64,000 bases of DNA from Trichuris trichiura (GCA_037903355.1 JBAJFE010000014.1:3100001-3164000), one strand, 5' to 3'. Positions 33,801-44,900 are shown, counted from the first letter of the stretch. Made by a program: numbers and translations. The notes: generated from the letters alone by a model not told the origin.

Positions 33801-36800
33801 TGCCATCCCTTCTACGGCAACGAAAAGAAGGATTTCTGGAACGTACAATTTCACCAAAACATTCAATAATATTTCGGTAGGTTTTCGCCATCGCGCTGAT
33901 CGCCTTTGGAACCTGTCAAGGAAAAGTACCCGAAATGGAGGGTTTTTCTTTTACGTTCTTAAAGAGCCGTTGAAGGTAAACAGTGAAAAGGAACAATACT
34001 TGTGGTTCAGGTATTTAGTAATAAGGAAGAACAGTAGTCCGCAAAAACAGAAATATTGCCATGCGAGTTAAAATACTGTAGAACCGCGATTATCAGAGCT
34101 GTTGGAAGGCGTAACTCAGATAACGAAAAATTCTGATAGTCATAATTTCTTTCGTTTACTGTTTTGTCTTAGCCTGCGATTATTCTAAAGTAGTTTATTC
34201 CTTGAAGAGCTCGCATATACTTCGATTTATCCGTACGCAAACCACGTGAATACAATAAAAAGTAAAGCGTTTCTATAAGAATATATCATGAATGTTTGTT
34301 TAAAAACGTTTCTATAAGTAAAGCGTTTCTATAAGAATATATCATGAATGTTTGTTTAAAAACTGTTATACGTTTCCGTGTAGCAAACAGCAGATGTTTC
34401 TTCAAACACGGAAAAAACAGGGAATCACAATCCTCTTGCCTTTCGAACCATCTCAAGGTTACCTCCAGATATTGAAAAGTCATTACTGGAAGGAAGAGCT
34501 TAGACGAGTATTGAAAGTCTTTTAAGCTCACCTTGCAAAAACAGATAATCTGAACAACAGATACAACCGTTGTTTGCTCAAGAGATTTAAAAAAATCCCA
34601 CAACTAACTAAAGATGTCTAAGCATTCAGGTTAGCCCTACTGCTGCACCACTGACTAGGCCATAAAAACTGAGTAGTTTGCCCAAAAAGTTATCTACAGG
34701 CTTATAAAAACAACAGCAGGTCGAATGCAACGTCTGAGGACGAAACTGACAAGCAACGTAAATAAACCATTAGTATGATTAACCATAATTCCTGAACACA
34801 ACCCGTTGTTTACTTAACGTTTATTGCAAAAACTTTTTTTACGAAGCTTTCGGGTCTACACGTGACACATCATCAGCGTAATTGTGCCGCCCGTCGTGTC
34901 GGTCCTTATGGTTGCAAGCCACTCCATCCGACCAACTTTAGCAGAGACCTCCGCCGTCAGCTCTGCCTTGAACCGTCAGGTTTCGGTCCCGCCTAGTCAG
35001 TCAGACGGTGCAGCGAGCGTCCAACCGACCTTCCGCGACGGCAGCACATTAACAAAAGAGGACCAACGAGCAAACAAACGAATGCCCGTCTGTTTTAAAC
35101 AAACGGATTCTAAAAATTCTTTCCCGCGGTTCCGCCTTCTTTCTTCTGTACCTCTCGTCGTCCTCTTCCTTTTTTTCTTTTTCTTTTCTTCGGTGCCCAC
35201 GCACACCTGATTTTCTTTCTCTTTCTTCGCAATGGGTTTCTCAATTCGCTCTTCTAAAGTTTTTTGCGGAACTTTCATTTTCATCAACTTCGTAAAGTTT
35301 TTGAAATAAATGTTAAATAAACAACGCGTCGAAAATTCCGCGAAAAACTCTAGAAGAACTCTAGACTCTAGAACAAGAAACCCGTTACGAAGAAACAGAA
35401 AAAAGAAAATAAATTCAGGTGTGCGTGGGCACCGAAGAAAAGGGGAAAAAGAAAACGAGGGGTACAGAAGAAAGAAGGCGAAGCTGCGGGAAAGAAGAGA
35501 GTTTAAAACCTGTTTGTTTAAAACAGACGGGTATACGTCGTTTGTTTGCTCGTTGGTCCTCTTTTGTTAATGTGCCGCTGTCGTGGAAGGTCGGTTGCTC
35601 CCTTGCTGCACCGTCTGACTGACTAGGCGGGACCGAAGCCTGACGGTTCAAGATAGAGCTGACGGCGGAGGTCTCTGCCAAAGTTGGTCGGATGGAGTGG
35701 CTTGCAACCATAAAGACCGACCCAACAGGTGTCACAATTACGCTGATGACGGGTCATGTGTAGACCCGAAAGCTTCGTAAAAAACGTTTTTGCAATAAAC
35801 GTTTAATAAACAATGGGTTGAAAATTCCGCGAAAAATTTTAGAAGAACAAATTGAGAAACCCGTTACCAAGAAAGAGAAAAAAGTAGACAAACTCTCAGA
35901 AGTACGAATCCTTCGTTGTATGAATTACCTCTTCGCATGTATTATAAATACAATCGAAATTTTACTGTCATACTAAAAAATTAGGCATGAAAGTGACGCT
36001 CTATCGGATAAAACTTCATTTAGTTTCTGGGTTAGACAAAAGCTTACCAAGAAAGTTAGCATTGGCTAGACACCAGGCATACGCATACAAGACCTCTTCG
36101 ATAGCTCGAGGATAAGGTGCTTCCGGAGCTAAAGAATAATCAACTGAAACTATGGTACAGCTCAGCCGTTCTGCGAAAAGCTTCAGGTAAGGCTAAAATT
36201 AAAAAGATAGGGAACTACATTGATATCCTGCTGATTTCGATTGCGTCTACTTCATGAGTATCCGTCGACGTCGCTATGAAGCCACCGCCATGGCAATGGA
36301 GTATCAAACTTCTTGCTGCCTGAACTCCTGGAGCACTTCTGCCTAGCTAAAATCAGTTTCACTTTGGACAATTTCTCCGCATGATGTTGACTGACCAATC
36401 CCTGCCGTTGTAACGAGGAAATCAGTTTTAATCGGAGAGGCTTCAAACCGGTATGTGCTTTAGAGCTAGCCACCTTCAGTACTTTGCCACCCTTCGTATG
36501 CAATTCGTAACTTTCGTTTGGCGAAATTGTAAACACAAAATTCACAGGGATGCTCGGTCCAATCAATTTGCGAATCACCTTCAAGACAGCACACACATTG
36601 TCCATCTCCGCAGATGGAGACTTACCGTTAAAGGGAAAGTCTCAGTGAGACTCCAGAGTGACCGAAAAAGAAGAACATCTGCGGAATGAAACAGTTCGAT
36701 CAGCTTTTCCGATCGACTGTCGTACAAGACGAATCGACGACAGGAAAAAAGGGTGAGCAATTTCTGGTAAAACGAAGGGCTAGAACTCTCCCAAAACGTT

Positions 36801-37484
36801 CCAAGGAATGCCAGAGCCACAAGCATGGCATGAAAGAAAAGTTCAACAGACTTGCAAAACTGATCGAAAGGTAAAACAAGTTTTAGAAGGGACAAAAACA
36901 ATTAGTGTTAGTACCTGAAATCCAACAGCGCGCCCAAAGGCAGCTTTTTGATCCAGCCGCTCAAAATGACTCATGACATTTTCTGCTTCTTCGCGTCGAC
37001 TCAACGGCGGAAAAAGCTCACTGTCAACGGTCAAATGAATATTCTTCACCACCAGATCGGCTGCCTCATAAAATGACTTCATAAGTTGTGAATACGAGTC
37101 CAAATTCAACTCCTCACGACGTCTGGTGAAGTTGATACGCCACTGATGTCGCGCTACCAAACGATGCAATGTACAAACAATCAATAGCAACAGTTTGTCG
37201 AATAAGGATAAAATGCTGCGAAAGCCATTTCCTGGAGTTTTCAAGTCATAGTCAAACTTAGCAGCCTCTTCAGCGAACCGGAGAATAGGATGAGTCATTC
37301 GATGCAAAACATCTTTTAATTCGTGCAGTGACCTGTCCAAGCAGTCGCCGCCGCTGAATTTTTCAGCATTACGAATATAAGCATAGTCGTCGATCAACAG
37401 AACAGCAAGAGAGATCATTGCTACTCTGTCGACTTCGAAATAATGCGAATAAGCTTGTGCTTTTTGAGCCATTTTAACGGGCAT
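30861..37484 (-). CDS. LIPE: hormone-sensitive lipase
   Basis: Nine minus-strand exons: 36915-37484, 36626-36859, 36396-36578, 36251-36346, 36048-36192, 31893-32114, 31709-31836, 31111-31656, 30861-31052. They total 2,316 nt or 771 residues, close to the 775-residue adipocyte form of the human enzyme. The N-terminal HSL_N domain fills exons 1-3. The hydrolase domain has the oxyanion-hole HGGG (348-351), GDSAGG with nucleophile Ser422, Asp713 in LDPLLDD and His743 in VPHGF; Asp and His are 30 residues apart as in the human enzyme. It hydrolyses diacylglycerol and other lipid esters. Eight introns: seven of 47-58 nt, and intron 5, 3,933 nt, packed with repeats. Exon 2/3 (47-nt intron ending CTTGAAG) is the least certain junction. 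Confidence 0.94.
33056..33466 (-). pseudogene. mariner-type transposase C-terminal relic
   Basis: Minus-strand text reads ALSHPACCPDLLPTDHLLFSAF, that is, the catalytic-Asp block (PDLxPTDxHLF) of mariner transposases, then a decayed linker and, at the end, VLYKREQKVKHGGHCAISNGY, corresponding to the usual C-terminal FYxxGIxxLxxRWxKCIxxxGxY. The N-terminal helix-turn-helix and the first two Asp are not recognisable. Inactive fragment lying in the lipase intron on the same strand as the lipase gene. Confidence 0.65.
34261..34363. repeat. 56-bp tandem duplication
   Basis: The segment starting AGTAAAGCGTTTCTATAAGA at 34261 is repeated from 34317 with no visible change for about 47 bp, giving 1.8 copies of a 56-bp unit. 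The unit itself contains CGTTTCTATAAG twice. It lies within lipase intron 5. Confidence 0.85.
34846..34876 (-). ncRNA. hammerhead-like ribozyme core, left arm (decayed candidate)
   Basis: On the minus strand: CTGATGA, a weakened stem II (GTGTC / GACCC, one mismatch), then GAAAGC. The partner in the other arm has the intact stem. Confidence 0.35.
35743..35775 (+). ncRNA. hammerhead-like ribozyme core, right arm (candidate)
   Basis: CTGATGA (35743-35749), C, stem II GGGTC / GACCC with loop ATGTGTA, then GAAAGC (GAAA 35768-35771). All invariant core bases expected at C3-A9 and G12-A14 are present. Stem I and stem III partners are not obvious by eye. Confidence 0.5.
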
Positions 37485-37986
37485 TTCAGTTTGGTAGTAT
37501 TAGTACGATATGAGAAATGTGAATAGATACAAATCTTTCGGAGAATGCAACCATAAGCAAAGCAAATTGGGTAAAACCTCTATAACAAAATCTGCATTTC
37601 AGGTAAGTTGCAACAGTAACGGCAAAATGCATTTAGCTGCTTTTCAGTCGTATGAAACATTCACCACGCTGCCAAGCTTTTTTGTATCGCGAGCATATAA
37701 TTCAAGAAAGGACAAAACATTTAGCGGAAAAATTAGTGAGTTGGATTATCTAAAAAGCTGCCCTTTTATCCGTTAAGAAATGTTTGCAGGAGCTACGATA
37801 AATTGTGAATTCGAAAAGAGAGAAACGAAGAGAAAGAATTAACTTGAACAACTACTTTTTCATAGTAGATCTTCAGATTCACGGGTTTGGCCTGTTGGAT
37901 GTATCTGTAAGTAAACTTCAAAGTGCCCTACCAACGGATGGATGAGCAAATTGTAAGAGAAAATACAGAACAATTTGTATAACGTA

Positions 37987-38017
37987 CGTTTCGGAACTGC
38001 TCGTGTTCCGTCGTCAG
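37987..38017 (-). ncRNA. hammerhead-like ribozyme core, left inverted end (candidate)
   Basis: Minus strand: CTGACGA, C, stem II GGAAC / GTTCC with loop ACGAGCA, then GAAAC. Relative to the copy at 35743 both stem strands have changed together (GGGTC/GACCC to GGAAC/GTTCC), preserving pairing. Confidence 0.5.
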
Positions 38018-38082
38018 CAGTGTTGGGGAGAAGGTGTTTATTCGGTAAGGGGTTTATATAGCGCATGGGTACAAGGTTTTTG

Positions 38083-39420
38083 TTCCACACTAAAAGACAT
38101 AAAAATGCAGCCCGGTGACATCATGGTCAGTTACGATGTAAAAGACCTTTTCACAAGCGTTCCCATAAAATATACCATCAACTTGCTTCAAACTCTGTTA
38201 GATGCGGACGACACCATCTTGCAGAGGACGAAATTAAACCCCACCCACATAGTTAAATTAGTTTCGTTCTGCATGCGCGAGGGCAACTACTTCAGATTCC
38301 AGGATAGTTTCTTCTCACAAAAGGACGGTGCACCTATGGGCAGTCCACTCTCCTCCATACTTGCGGAGATCTTCATGGAACATCTCGAAGAAAAAGCCTT
38401 CAGCACTCTGCAAGACTGTGCCCCTCCTATCCTTTTCAAAAGATATGTAGACGACATCTTTGCCATCATAAAATCAGGCAGTGAAGAAACTCTCTTGGAA
38501 CACCTGAATAGTCTCTTCCCCAACCAGATAACGCTAACCATTGAGAAGGAAAATAATTGTAAACTCACTTTTCTAGATGTCTTAGTCATTAAACAAGGAA
38601 ATAAGTTAAAAACAACAGTTTATAGAAAACCCACCCACTCGGACCGGCACCTAAACTTTTCTTCTCATCACCCTATTTCAGTTAAAAGAGGTATAGTTAA
38701 AGGGATGGCTGACAGGGCCCTAACGGTTTGTGACCCCGAATATTTAAATACAGAATTAAGACACATTTATAATACATTATGCAGTAACGGATACCCCAGT
38801 AAATTCATCAATTCCATTATTAAACAGTGCCAACAAAATAAACCTTCATCACCGTCCCCGCCTGATAACCAACAACGCCCGGTGCTGCTCCTTCCCTACT
38901 ACAGTGGTTTAAGTGAACAGATCAGGAGACTAGGGCGCTCCTTAAATTTCAACGTGAGATTTAAAAGTTCATGTAATCTTCGTTTGATTGTGAGAAATGA
39001 CAAGATCAAGGTTCCTTTTGACGGCAGACCCGGTGTCATTTACCAAATAAAGTGTGGTTGCAACGCCTCCTACATAGGAGAAACGGGCAACACTTTACTT
39101 AAGAGATTAGGCCAACACATGAAGAATGTGTTGACATACAAGAACGCCGAACGAAGACTCAATGGGGTACAGGCCACCGACAACGGACCCTCGAAAAGCC
39201 GTGGAGAACGCGATAAGTGCCTCAGTGATCATTGAGCACGCATCTCGGTGCACACTCGACCCGCACCCGAAGATCATATGCCACGAAAACTTATTACATC
39301 TTAGGCGTATTAAGGAGGCTCTGTACATCCAGAGCAACTCCACTATCCATTGCGACAATGGCGTGGAGGTTAGTGAAGTATGGGCTGCGCCGATTAATAA
39401 ATTCCAATGCTGCGCCCTAC
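38083..39420 (+). pseudogene. Penelope reverse transcriptase + GIY-YIG endonuclease, truncated and frameshifted
   Basis: The open frame 38003-39235 (410 codons) begins inside the left inverted end; recognisable protein starts near 38083. RT motifs: SYDVKDLFTSVP, QKDGAPMGSPLSSILAEI, FKRYVDDIFAII (YVDD intact), KLTFLDVLVI and TTVYRKPTHSDRHLNFSSHH. After a linker comes the GIY-YIG core GVIYQIKCGCNASYIGETGNT. At about 39165-39185 the frame shifts; a second frame continues to about 39420 with IIEHASRC and LRRIKEALYIQSN...GVEVSEVW, the usual C-terminus. The first 300-400 residues of a full Penelope protein are missing, so the copy is dead unless complemented. Confidence 0.92.
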
Positions 39421-39497
39421 CCAACTAATCAAACACCCATTGTACCCATGCGCTATATAAACCCACTTACAGAATAAACACCTTCTCCCCAACACTG

Positions 39498-39530
39498 CTG
39501 ACGACGGAACACGAGCAGTTCCGAAACGTA
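39498..39530 (+). ncRNA. hammerhead-like ribozyme core, right inverted end (candidate)
   Basis: Mirror of the motif at 37987-38017: CTGACGA (39498-39504), stem II GGAAC / GTTCC, GAAAC (39523-39527). Both ends of the element therefore carry the motif pointing outward. Confidence 0.5.
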
Positions 39531-39709
39531 CGGTATTCGATTTGTTCTGTATTTTCTCTTACAATTTGCTCATCCATCCGTTGGTAGGGCACTTTGAAGT
39601 TTACTTACAGATACATCCAACAGGCCAAACCCGTGAATCTGAAGATCTACTATGAAACTGTTCAAGCCTGTTAAAAGACATCCTGTCTTTTGAACAACTA
39701 CTTTATGTA

Positions 39710-40505
39710 TTACCAGTATAACAGAGATAATTCAACGACAATAAACGGATAAATAATAATCACAAACAAGATTTTTTTTCCGGAGTATACAGTAGGACAA
39801 CGGACTGAGATGGCCGTGAAAAACCTGGACATTGTTATCGCTGTTTTTCAGCATAAATGGCGGGCTAATGTAATACGCTATCATTAATCGGCTGCACCTG
39901 TCACGTCATAAGATCATCTTGTCTTAAATGATTTATCATGAAGTCACTGAGATCATCCCTAACGCTATAAAAGCGTTGGGTTAGATTTTCAGTTATCCCT
40001 GTTGGACCGTTGCAATTTTATATCCTATACAAAATGGGGGATATCGTGCCAATAAAAGTGCGTTCATTCGATCGATCGGCCACGGGCGTCTTATGGGGTT
40101 ATAGCGCTTACCTTCGCAACAAGTAGGCTGAAATTGGAACGTTGATTTCCCCCAGGCAATGCTATCATTTCTTATTTACGTTCAGCTTCTCGATTCCGTA
40201 GAGTACATAGAAGCATCAGATAGTTTGGAGTCTTTTAAAGGGGTGTAAAGGCAGTCTTAGAAGTATTCAACGCGTTTTATTGAAGACGACTCACGCCGCA
40301 GTCTTAGGCAAATCAATTCCATTATTTAGCCGCAAAATATTGATCGTCGCTTGTTAGGTGATATGTAGTGTGGAAAGCAAACACCAACGGACACCGGCGT
40401 ACTATATTTGCCGCCTAAATTCATTTAATACGAGTAGTTTTTATTGACATGTTTATTTAAAGTTGGTTCTTCAAGCCTCAAGTCTTAGCTTTCATTTGGA
40501 TTGCA
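39710..40505. other. intergenic, nothing recognised
   Basis: No coding sequence or repeat recognised between the Penelope element and the TMEM70 gene; the 5' UTR or promoter of TMEM70 presumably lies at the right end. Confidence 0.5.
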
Positions 40506-40513
40506 TTATTTCG

Positions 40514-41197
40514 ATGTTGCACTTCGTTCGTACCTCATTACATACGCATGCATATTTCTTGCATGAAGTAAAGTTACTTCGTTGCAATGCTTTGTTGCCT
40601 TTTCTTGCGAACTCTAACTATGGTAACGTGAGTTGTGCATCGCAGCAGGTTTTTCGGAAACGAATGACCCGATCAGACCATGGAAATCTGGGTAGAATCG
40701 TCTATTCAGCCGGCAAGATGTCCACACTGATTCGTTTTATAAAACTATTTTCCCTGAGCACTACTACCATAGCGTTTTTAATGCAGCCGGTTATTTGGCG
40801 AGATATTTTGTCCAGTCCTGACAGAGCTACACTCCTGACAACGTTGACTCTTAGCAGTCTATCAGTTTTGGTGATGTGCTCTCCATTAGTACTCAATCTA
40901 TTGACCAAACGCTATGCTATCTGCATGTACTACGACGAAAAATCGGAAAGATTCACGGTAGTTAGCTTCAACCTTTTCGCTCAGGCTGTTCTGACAAATT
41001 TTCATCTCACTCAAGTAAGGCAGTTCGACTCCCCGTTTCAACTGGCGAATGTTGCGGTTGACCGACATGCATTTCTGCTCACATCAGCAAACTTCGTGGA
41101 TGAAGGCGTGCTCGCGAAATTTAAGCCCCTGCTTGGTGAAGAAGAAGACGAAGACAAAATGGTAAAAAAGGACGAAGACGAAGATGGCTTAGATTAG
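40514..41197 (+). CDS. TMEM70: TMEM70-like ATP synthase / complex I assembly factor
   Basis: 227 residues in one exon from the ATG at 40514 (the frame is open further upstream, but only with non-ATG codons). The first 70 residues look like a mitochondrial transit peptide. Then GRIVYSAGKMSTLIRFIKLFSLST leads into two hydrophobic segments (IAFLMQPVI and LSSLSVLVMCSPLVLNLLTKRY), the hairpin of TMEM70, followed by the soluble domain (MYYDEKSERFTVVSFNLF) and a very acidic C-terminus. TMEM70 scaffolds c-ring incorporation into ATP synthase. The YSAGK and P-LV-LLTK-Y patterns fit the family; sequence identity is modest. A weak AATAAG is the only polyadenylation-like signal seen, near 41246. Confidence 0.8.
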   Translation: MLHFVRTSLHTHAYFLHEVKLLRCNALLPFLANSNYGNVSCASQQVFRKRMTRSDHGNLGRIVYSAGKMSTLIRFIKLFSLSTTTIAFLMQPVIWRDILSSPDRATLLTTLTLSSLSVLVMCSPLVLNLLTKRYAICMYYDEKSERFTVVSFNLFAQAVLTNFHLTQVRQFDSPFQLANVAVDRHAFLLTSANFVDEGVLAKFKPLLGEEEDEDKMVKKDEDEDGLD

Positions 41198-41199
41198 TT

Positions 41200-41926
41200 G
41201 AATCGCTTTAGTTAATACTTTGTTTAGTTGGATACCTGAATACATTAAATAAGACGATAAAAGATGTGTTGTCAATGCTGCCAAGGCATTTGTCGGAAAA
41301 TGTGTAAATGTGAAAAGCTTGAGGGGTACATATTGTAATATAGAACACCACTGCAACCAAAACTGTTGGACGATATTGCAAATCTTACAGCTTAGTTGCT
41401 GTACTTGAGTATAACTTATGCAATGTAATTATGGTCTTTATTTTTCACCGTTGTGATTTGCTAGGGAATTCCAGGTTGCTATCCTATACATAATGTCTGG
41501 TGGAAGGGCTTAAACTATTTTGGACTTTTGTTGAAGCAATTTTTCACGTTTTAGATCACATGAAGTAGCGTAGGCTAGTAACGTGACTTGCCAGCACGAT
41601 TTCGCTCTATAAATCTCGTCTTTGCTCACCAAATCGTTAAGTTTGTGTTCTTTTTAAATGCTGTTGTTTTGCTTGGGGTAGCTTTCCTTATTGAACGAAC
41701 GAGAGAGCTTCATACTATCCCAAAAATTGTGCTCATTGCAGTTCAGACTATTTCATTAGTTCCACTATCTTTCACCCACTTTAAAGTTTCATTTTTTCGT
41801 GTTTGCCGTCCGCGTGTGTAAGTTGTTTTAATTTATGTTTAAAACATAGTGCACCAGGAATATTCGTGTACGAAATTCCGTTGTTTCATTAATTTTCAGT
41901 GTTTTTTCCAATTTTGCAGATATTCA
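41200..41926. other. intergenic and 5' region of the eRF3 gene
   Basis: The frame at 41588-41821 is hydrophobic but unrecognised. The last bases, TTCCAATTTTGCAG (41907-41920), form an acceptor 6 nt before the eRF3 start, so a 5' UTR intron or a trans-splice site is likely. Confidence 0.5.
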
Positions 41927-44900
41927 ATGTCCGAAGGATTTCAGCTTAACCCAAATGCTGCCGTTTTTGTTCCCTTGTCTTCGTCTGGCGAACTGAGCAC
42001 ACGCAATGTAAATACTGATGTCGCCGAGTCATCTGAGCCGCCATGTAATGGTTCAAATGACAAGATTGCTGAACGTGCTCATGGCGAAGATGTTCCAGAA
42101 GGTTACAATGTTTGAGCATTTGGGATTGTACTTCGAACCTCTACTTTTCAAGAGTGGGAAAACGATGTGGTCTCCGAAGAAGCGGGAGACATTGACGTGG
42201 CAGAGAAAAAAAGTGCGAGGAAGGGGCGGGCTCCAGCAGCACCAAAGGTTCGAAGAGAATACGTAAATGTAATCTTCATTGGCCATGTTGGTATGCTATC
42301 GCTTTTTACGTTCACGATATGATTATCACTTCTCATTAGATGCTGGCAAATCAACGATTGGTGGCCATTTAATGTACCTAACGGGGCAAGTTTCCAAGCG
42401 TGTCTTGGAAAAGTATGAAAAAGAAGCGAAGGAAATAAATCGGGAAAGTTGGTACATTGTAGTTTATTCTATACTTGCATGCGTGTGTTCAAGTTGCCAT
42501 CACGAGTTTAGCATCAAATTCTTCGTAACTTAAAAGTTCGTCTCGTGATAGAGACGCTTCAGTAATTCGAAGTTGTGCTGACAGTCGAATATGCGACATA
42601 TGTTTAGTTTAATAGTAACATAAATTTACTAATTATTGCACATTACGGATTTGTTAAGGTCCACTACATTATTCTAGTGCAGTGCATTGAAAACTTTGTC
42701 AGCTACCTACAGCAGCATTTGCTTGGACTGTGCCACATTTTTAAAACTGGTTTACGGTATTTGTCCAATGAACGAGTATACTCGACTGTCGTGTTTTTTG
42801 GCATGTTCTCTTTGGGAAAAACAAATGTAGACCATTTTTGCTCATTCCAGTAAACTGCGAGTGCATTAATAATATCCGTGACAGTAAGCCAACAACAGAT
42901 TTTCAAAATTGTTTTATCTTTTCCTTAAGATTTGAAAGTAGCTGAAAGGAGTTGATTGAAAGAGTACCTTGAATTGCCGGAAATGGGCAAATTATGAACG
43001 TCAGGGCAGGTTGATGAGGTTAGAGAAACTTTAGTTACAAGATTTTTGATTTTTTTTCTCTGTTTTCATCCAGTCAACATTGTACGTTATACGTCTGATG
43101 AATTTTCAAGCATATTTTGAGGTATACCATTAATCGGCCAAGAAATCTTTGGGAGATGCTTTAGCTAAAGGTCTGTTAGCTTGGAGCATTTTTCATGGGC
43201 CACAGTCCACGTGAAGACGAGAGACGTTTTCCCATCAGTTCCACCTGGGTGGATAGGTTTCAAAGAGATTCGAATTAGAAGCCTTTTCTCTTTTTGGTCT
43301 AAGTCGTTGGATTGGCAAAGTGTTTATGGAAAGTCAGTTCATCCCTTCTTCCGTTAGGTTGCTACATATTTCTTTTTTAAATCATCAATAATCGAGAATT
43401 TTACATTTTGTTGTATGTCACTTTGTTTTTAGCATGATTTCTTTTTCAACTTTTGAAACAAGCAGCGCAACTGCGAAATGTTTGCAGCTGCACTATTTTT
43501 GAATGGATCTGCCGTTGAATCGCATTCACTGTTTTATCTGGAATCATCTTGTTTTCGTGTTAGTGTATATGTAAATTTACTTTTCAGGTATCTTTCTTGG
43601 GCTTTGGACACCAACGTTGAGGAGCGAGAAAAGGGCAAAACAGTGCAAGTTGGTCGCGCTAACTTTGAGACCGAGCACAAGCATATCACCATCTTGGATG
43701 CTCCTGGTCACAAAAGTTTTGTTCCCAACATGATTGGCGGTGCTAGTCAGGCTGACCTTGCCGTGCTGGTAGGTTTTTTTTTCATTTATTTTTCGTTAGG
43801 GTCTGTTTTATTGTGGTAGATTGTATTCATTTGTTTTCCAGGTCATTTCCGCTAGAAAAGGTGAATTCGAAGCCGGCCTGGAACGTGGTGGGCAGACAAG
43901 AGAGCATGCTGTCCTAGTGAAAACTGCTGGCGTTAAACATATGATCGTACTGATTAATAAAATGGATGATCCTACAGTGAACTGGTCCGAAGAAAGGTAC
44001 AACGAATGCCGCGATAAGATTATTCCCGTCCTGAAGAAAGTAGGCTTCGTACCAGGAAAAGACCTTCATTTTATGCCCTGCAGTGGTATAACCGGGGCTT
44101 TTTTGAAAGAACCTCCATCCAAAAAGGACTGCTCTTGGTTTGAGTAAGCATTTCAGATTATTGTTGCTAGCTTTGCACCAGTTATTGTTTTTCCAGTGGT
44201 CCATGCTTTTTGGACTATCTGGACCAACTGCCGCCAATTAGCCGTGCCCGAGAAGGCCCTGTTCGAATCGTACTTTTTGACAAGTACAACGTGTGTATTC
44301 CGCTTTTACTTATTTTTCAATTTAATTTGGAATGAAACATGTTCTCTTCAGGATATGGGCACTGTAGTTATGGGCAAAGTGGAATCAGGCACTGTAACAA
44401 AAGGTCAATCTTTAGTTGTTATGCCTAATAGGGTATGTCGAGCATACAATAGTGCCAATTGTGTAAGTAGTTGTTTACAGACGCCTGTACAAACCCTTCA
44501 GTTGTGGTGCGATGAGGATGAGGCCGATGAAATCACTACCGGAGAGAATGTGAAGCTCAAGTTGAAGGGAGTCGAAGAGGATTCTGTTTCCTCCGGATTC
44601 GTTCTTTGCTCTCCTGAAGATCTTTGTGTTGTTGGTCATGTCTTCGACGCTCAGGTACAACCGTTCTAGTTTTCTATCATTTTATAACTCGAACAATATA
44701 TAGGTTATTATTATGGAGCATAAATCTATAATCTGTCCGGGATACAGTGCTGTGTTGCATATTCATGCGGCAGTTGAAGAAGTGTCCGTAAAGGTAAGAA
44801 ATGGAGGTTCTTTTCAACGCCATGTACGCAGCTATTGTATGTGTAACTGTCTCACTGTAGGCTCTTATCTGCCTGGTCGATCGTAAGACGGGTGAGAAAT

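Larger units (their letters stand above)
34801..35885. mobile_element. Penelope-type inverted repeat (head-to-head ends) in the lipase intron
   Basis: Two arms of about 450-480 bp (roughly 34801-35285 and 35410-35860) are inverted copies at high identity: AACGTTTATTGCAAAAAC and GAAGCTTTCGGGTCTACAC on the left answer GTGTAGACCCGAAAGCTTC and GTTTTTGCAATAAACGTTT on the right. The centre (35290-35405, with AAAATTCCGCGAAAAA and AACCCGTTAC) is repeated directly after the right arm at 35795-35885. Both arms carry a hammerhead-like motif in opposite orientations. The 106-108-residue open frames in the arms mirror one another because the DNA is duplicated, and show no known domain. No RT or endonuclease remains, so this is a non-autonomous element. 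Confidence 0.75.
32115..36047 (-). other. 3.9-kb intron 5 of the lipase gene, repeat-filled
   Basis: The donor GTAAGC at 36042-36047 and acceptor TTTTTCAG at 32115-32122 (minus strand) join in frame, phase 1, to give NFL-G-WTGEKICLVGDSAGG. The intron is about 70 times the size of its neighbours and holds a mariner relic (33056-33466), a short tandem duplication (34261-34363) and a large inverted repeat (34801-35885). The frame 32603-32947 (minus) is unrecognised. Confidence 0.85.
37844..39704 (+). mobile_element. Penelope-like retroelement with 215-bp inverted ends
   Basis: Inverted terminal copies at 37861-38074 and 39440-39654 are about 95% identical and share CATAGTAGATCTTCAGATTC at their outer edges. 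A 15-bp direct repeat, TTGAACAACTACTTT, lies at 37844-37858 and 39690-39704 and is a credible target duplication; the right side has an extra 35 bp, including a small AAAGACATCCTGTCTTT hairpin. Each inverted end contains a hammerhead-like core. Between them lies a 5'-truncated RT-endonuclease frame. Penelope elements are known to have LTR-like ends that may be inverted; this copy shows it clearly. Confidence 0.88.

Noticed and set aside
34884..35735. Mirror 106-108-residue open frames in the two inverted-repeat arms
   Set aside because: Their similarity follows from the duplicated DNA. Several frames are open in both directions and none shows a known domain, so coding selection is not supported.
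38003..38082. N-terminal 27 codons of the Penelope open frame
   Set aside because: They lie inside the left inverted end; recognisable reverse-transcriptase sequence begins only near 38083.
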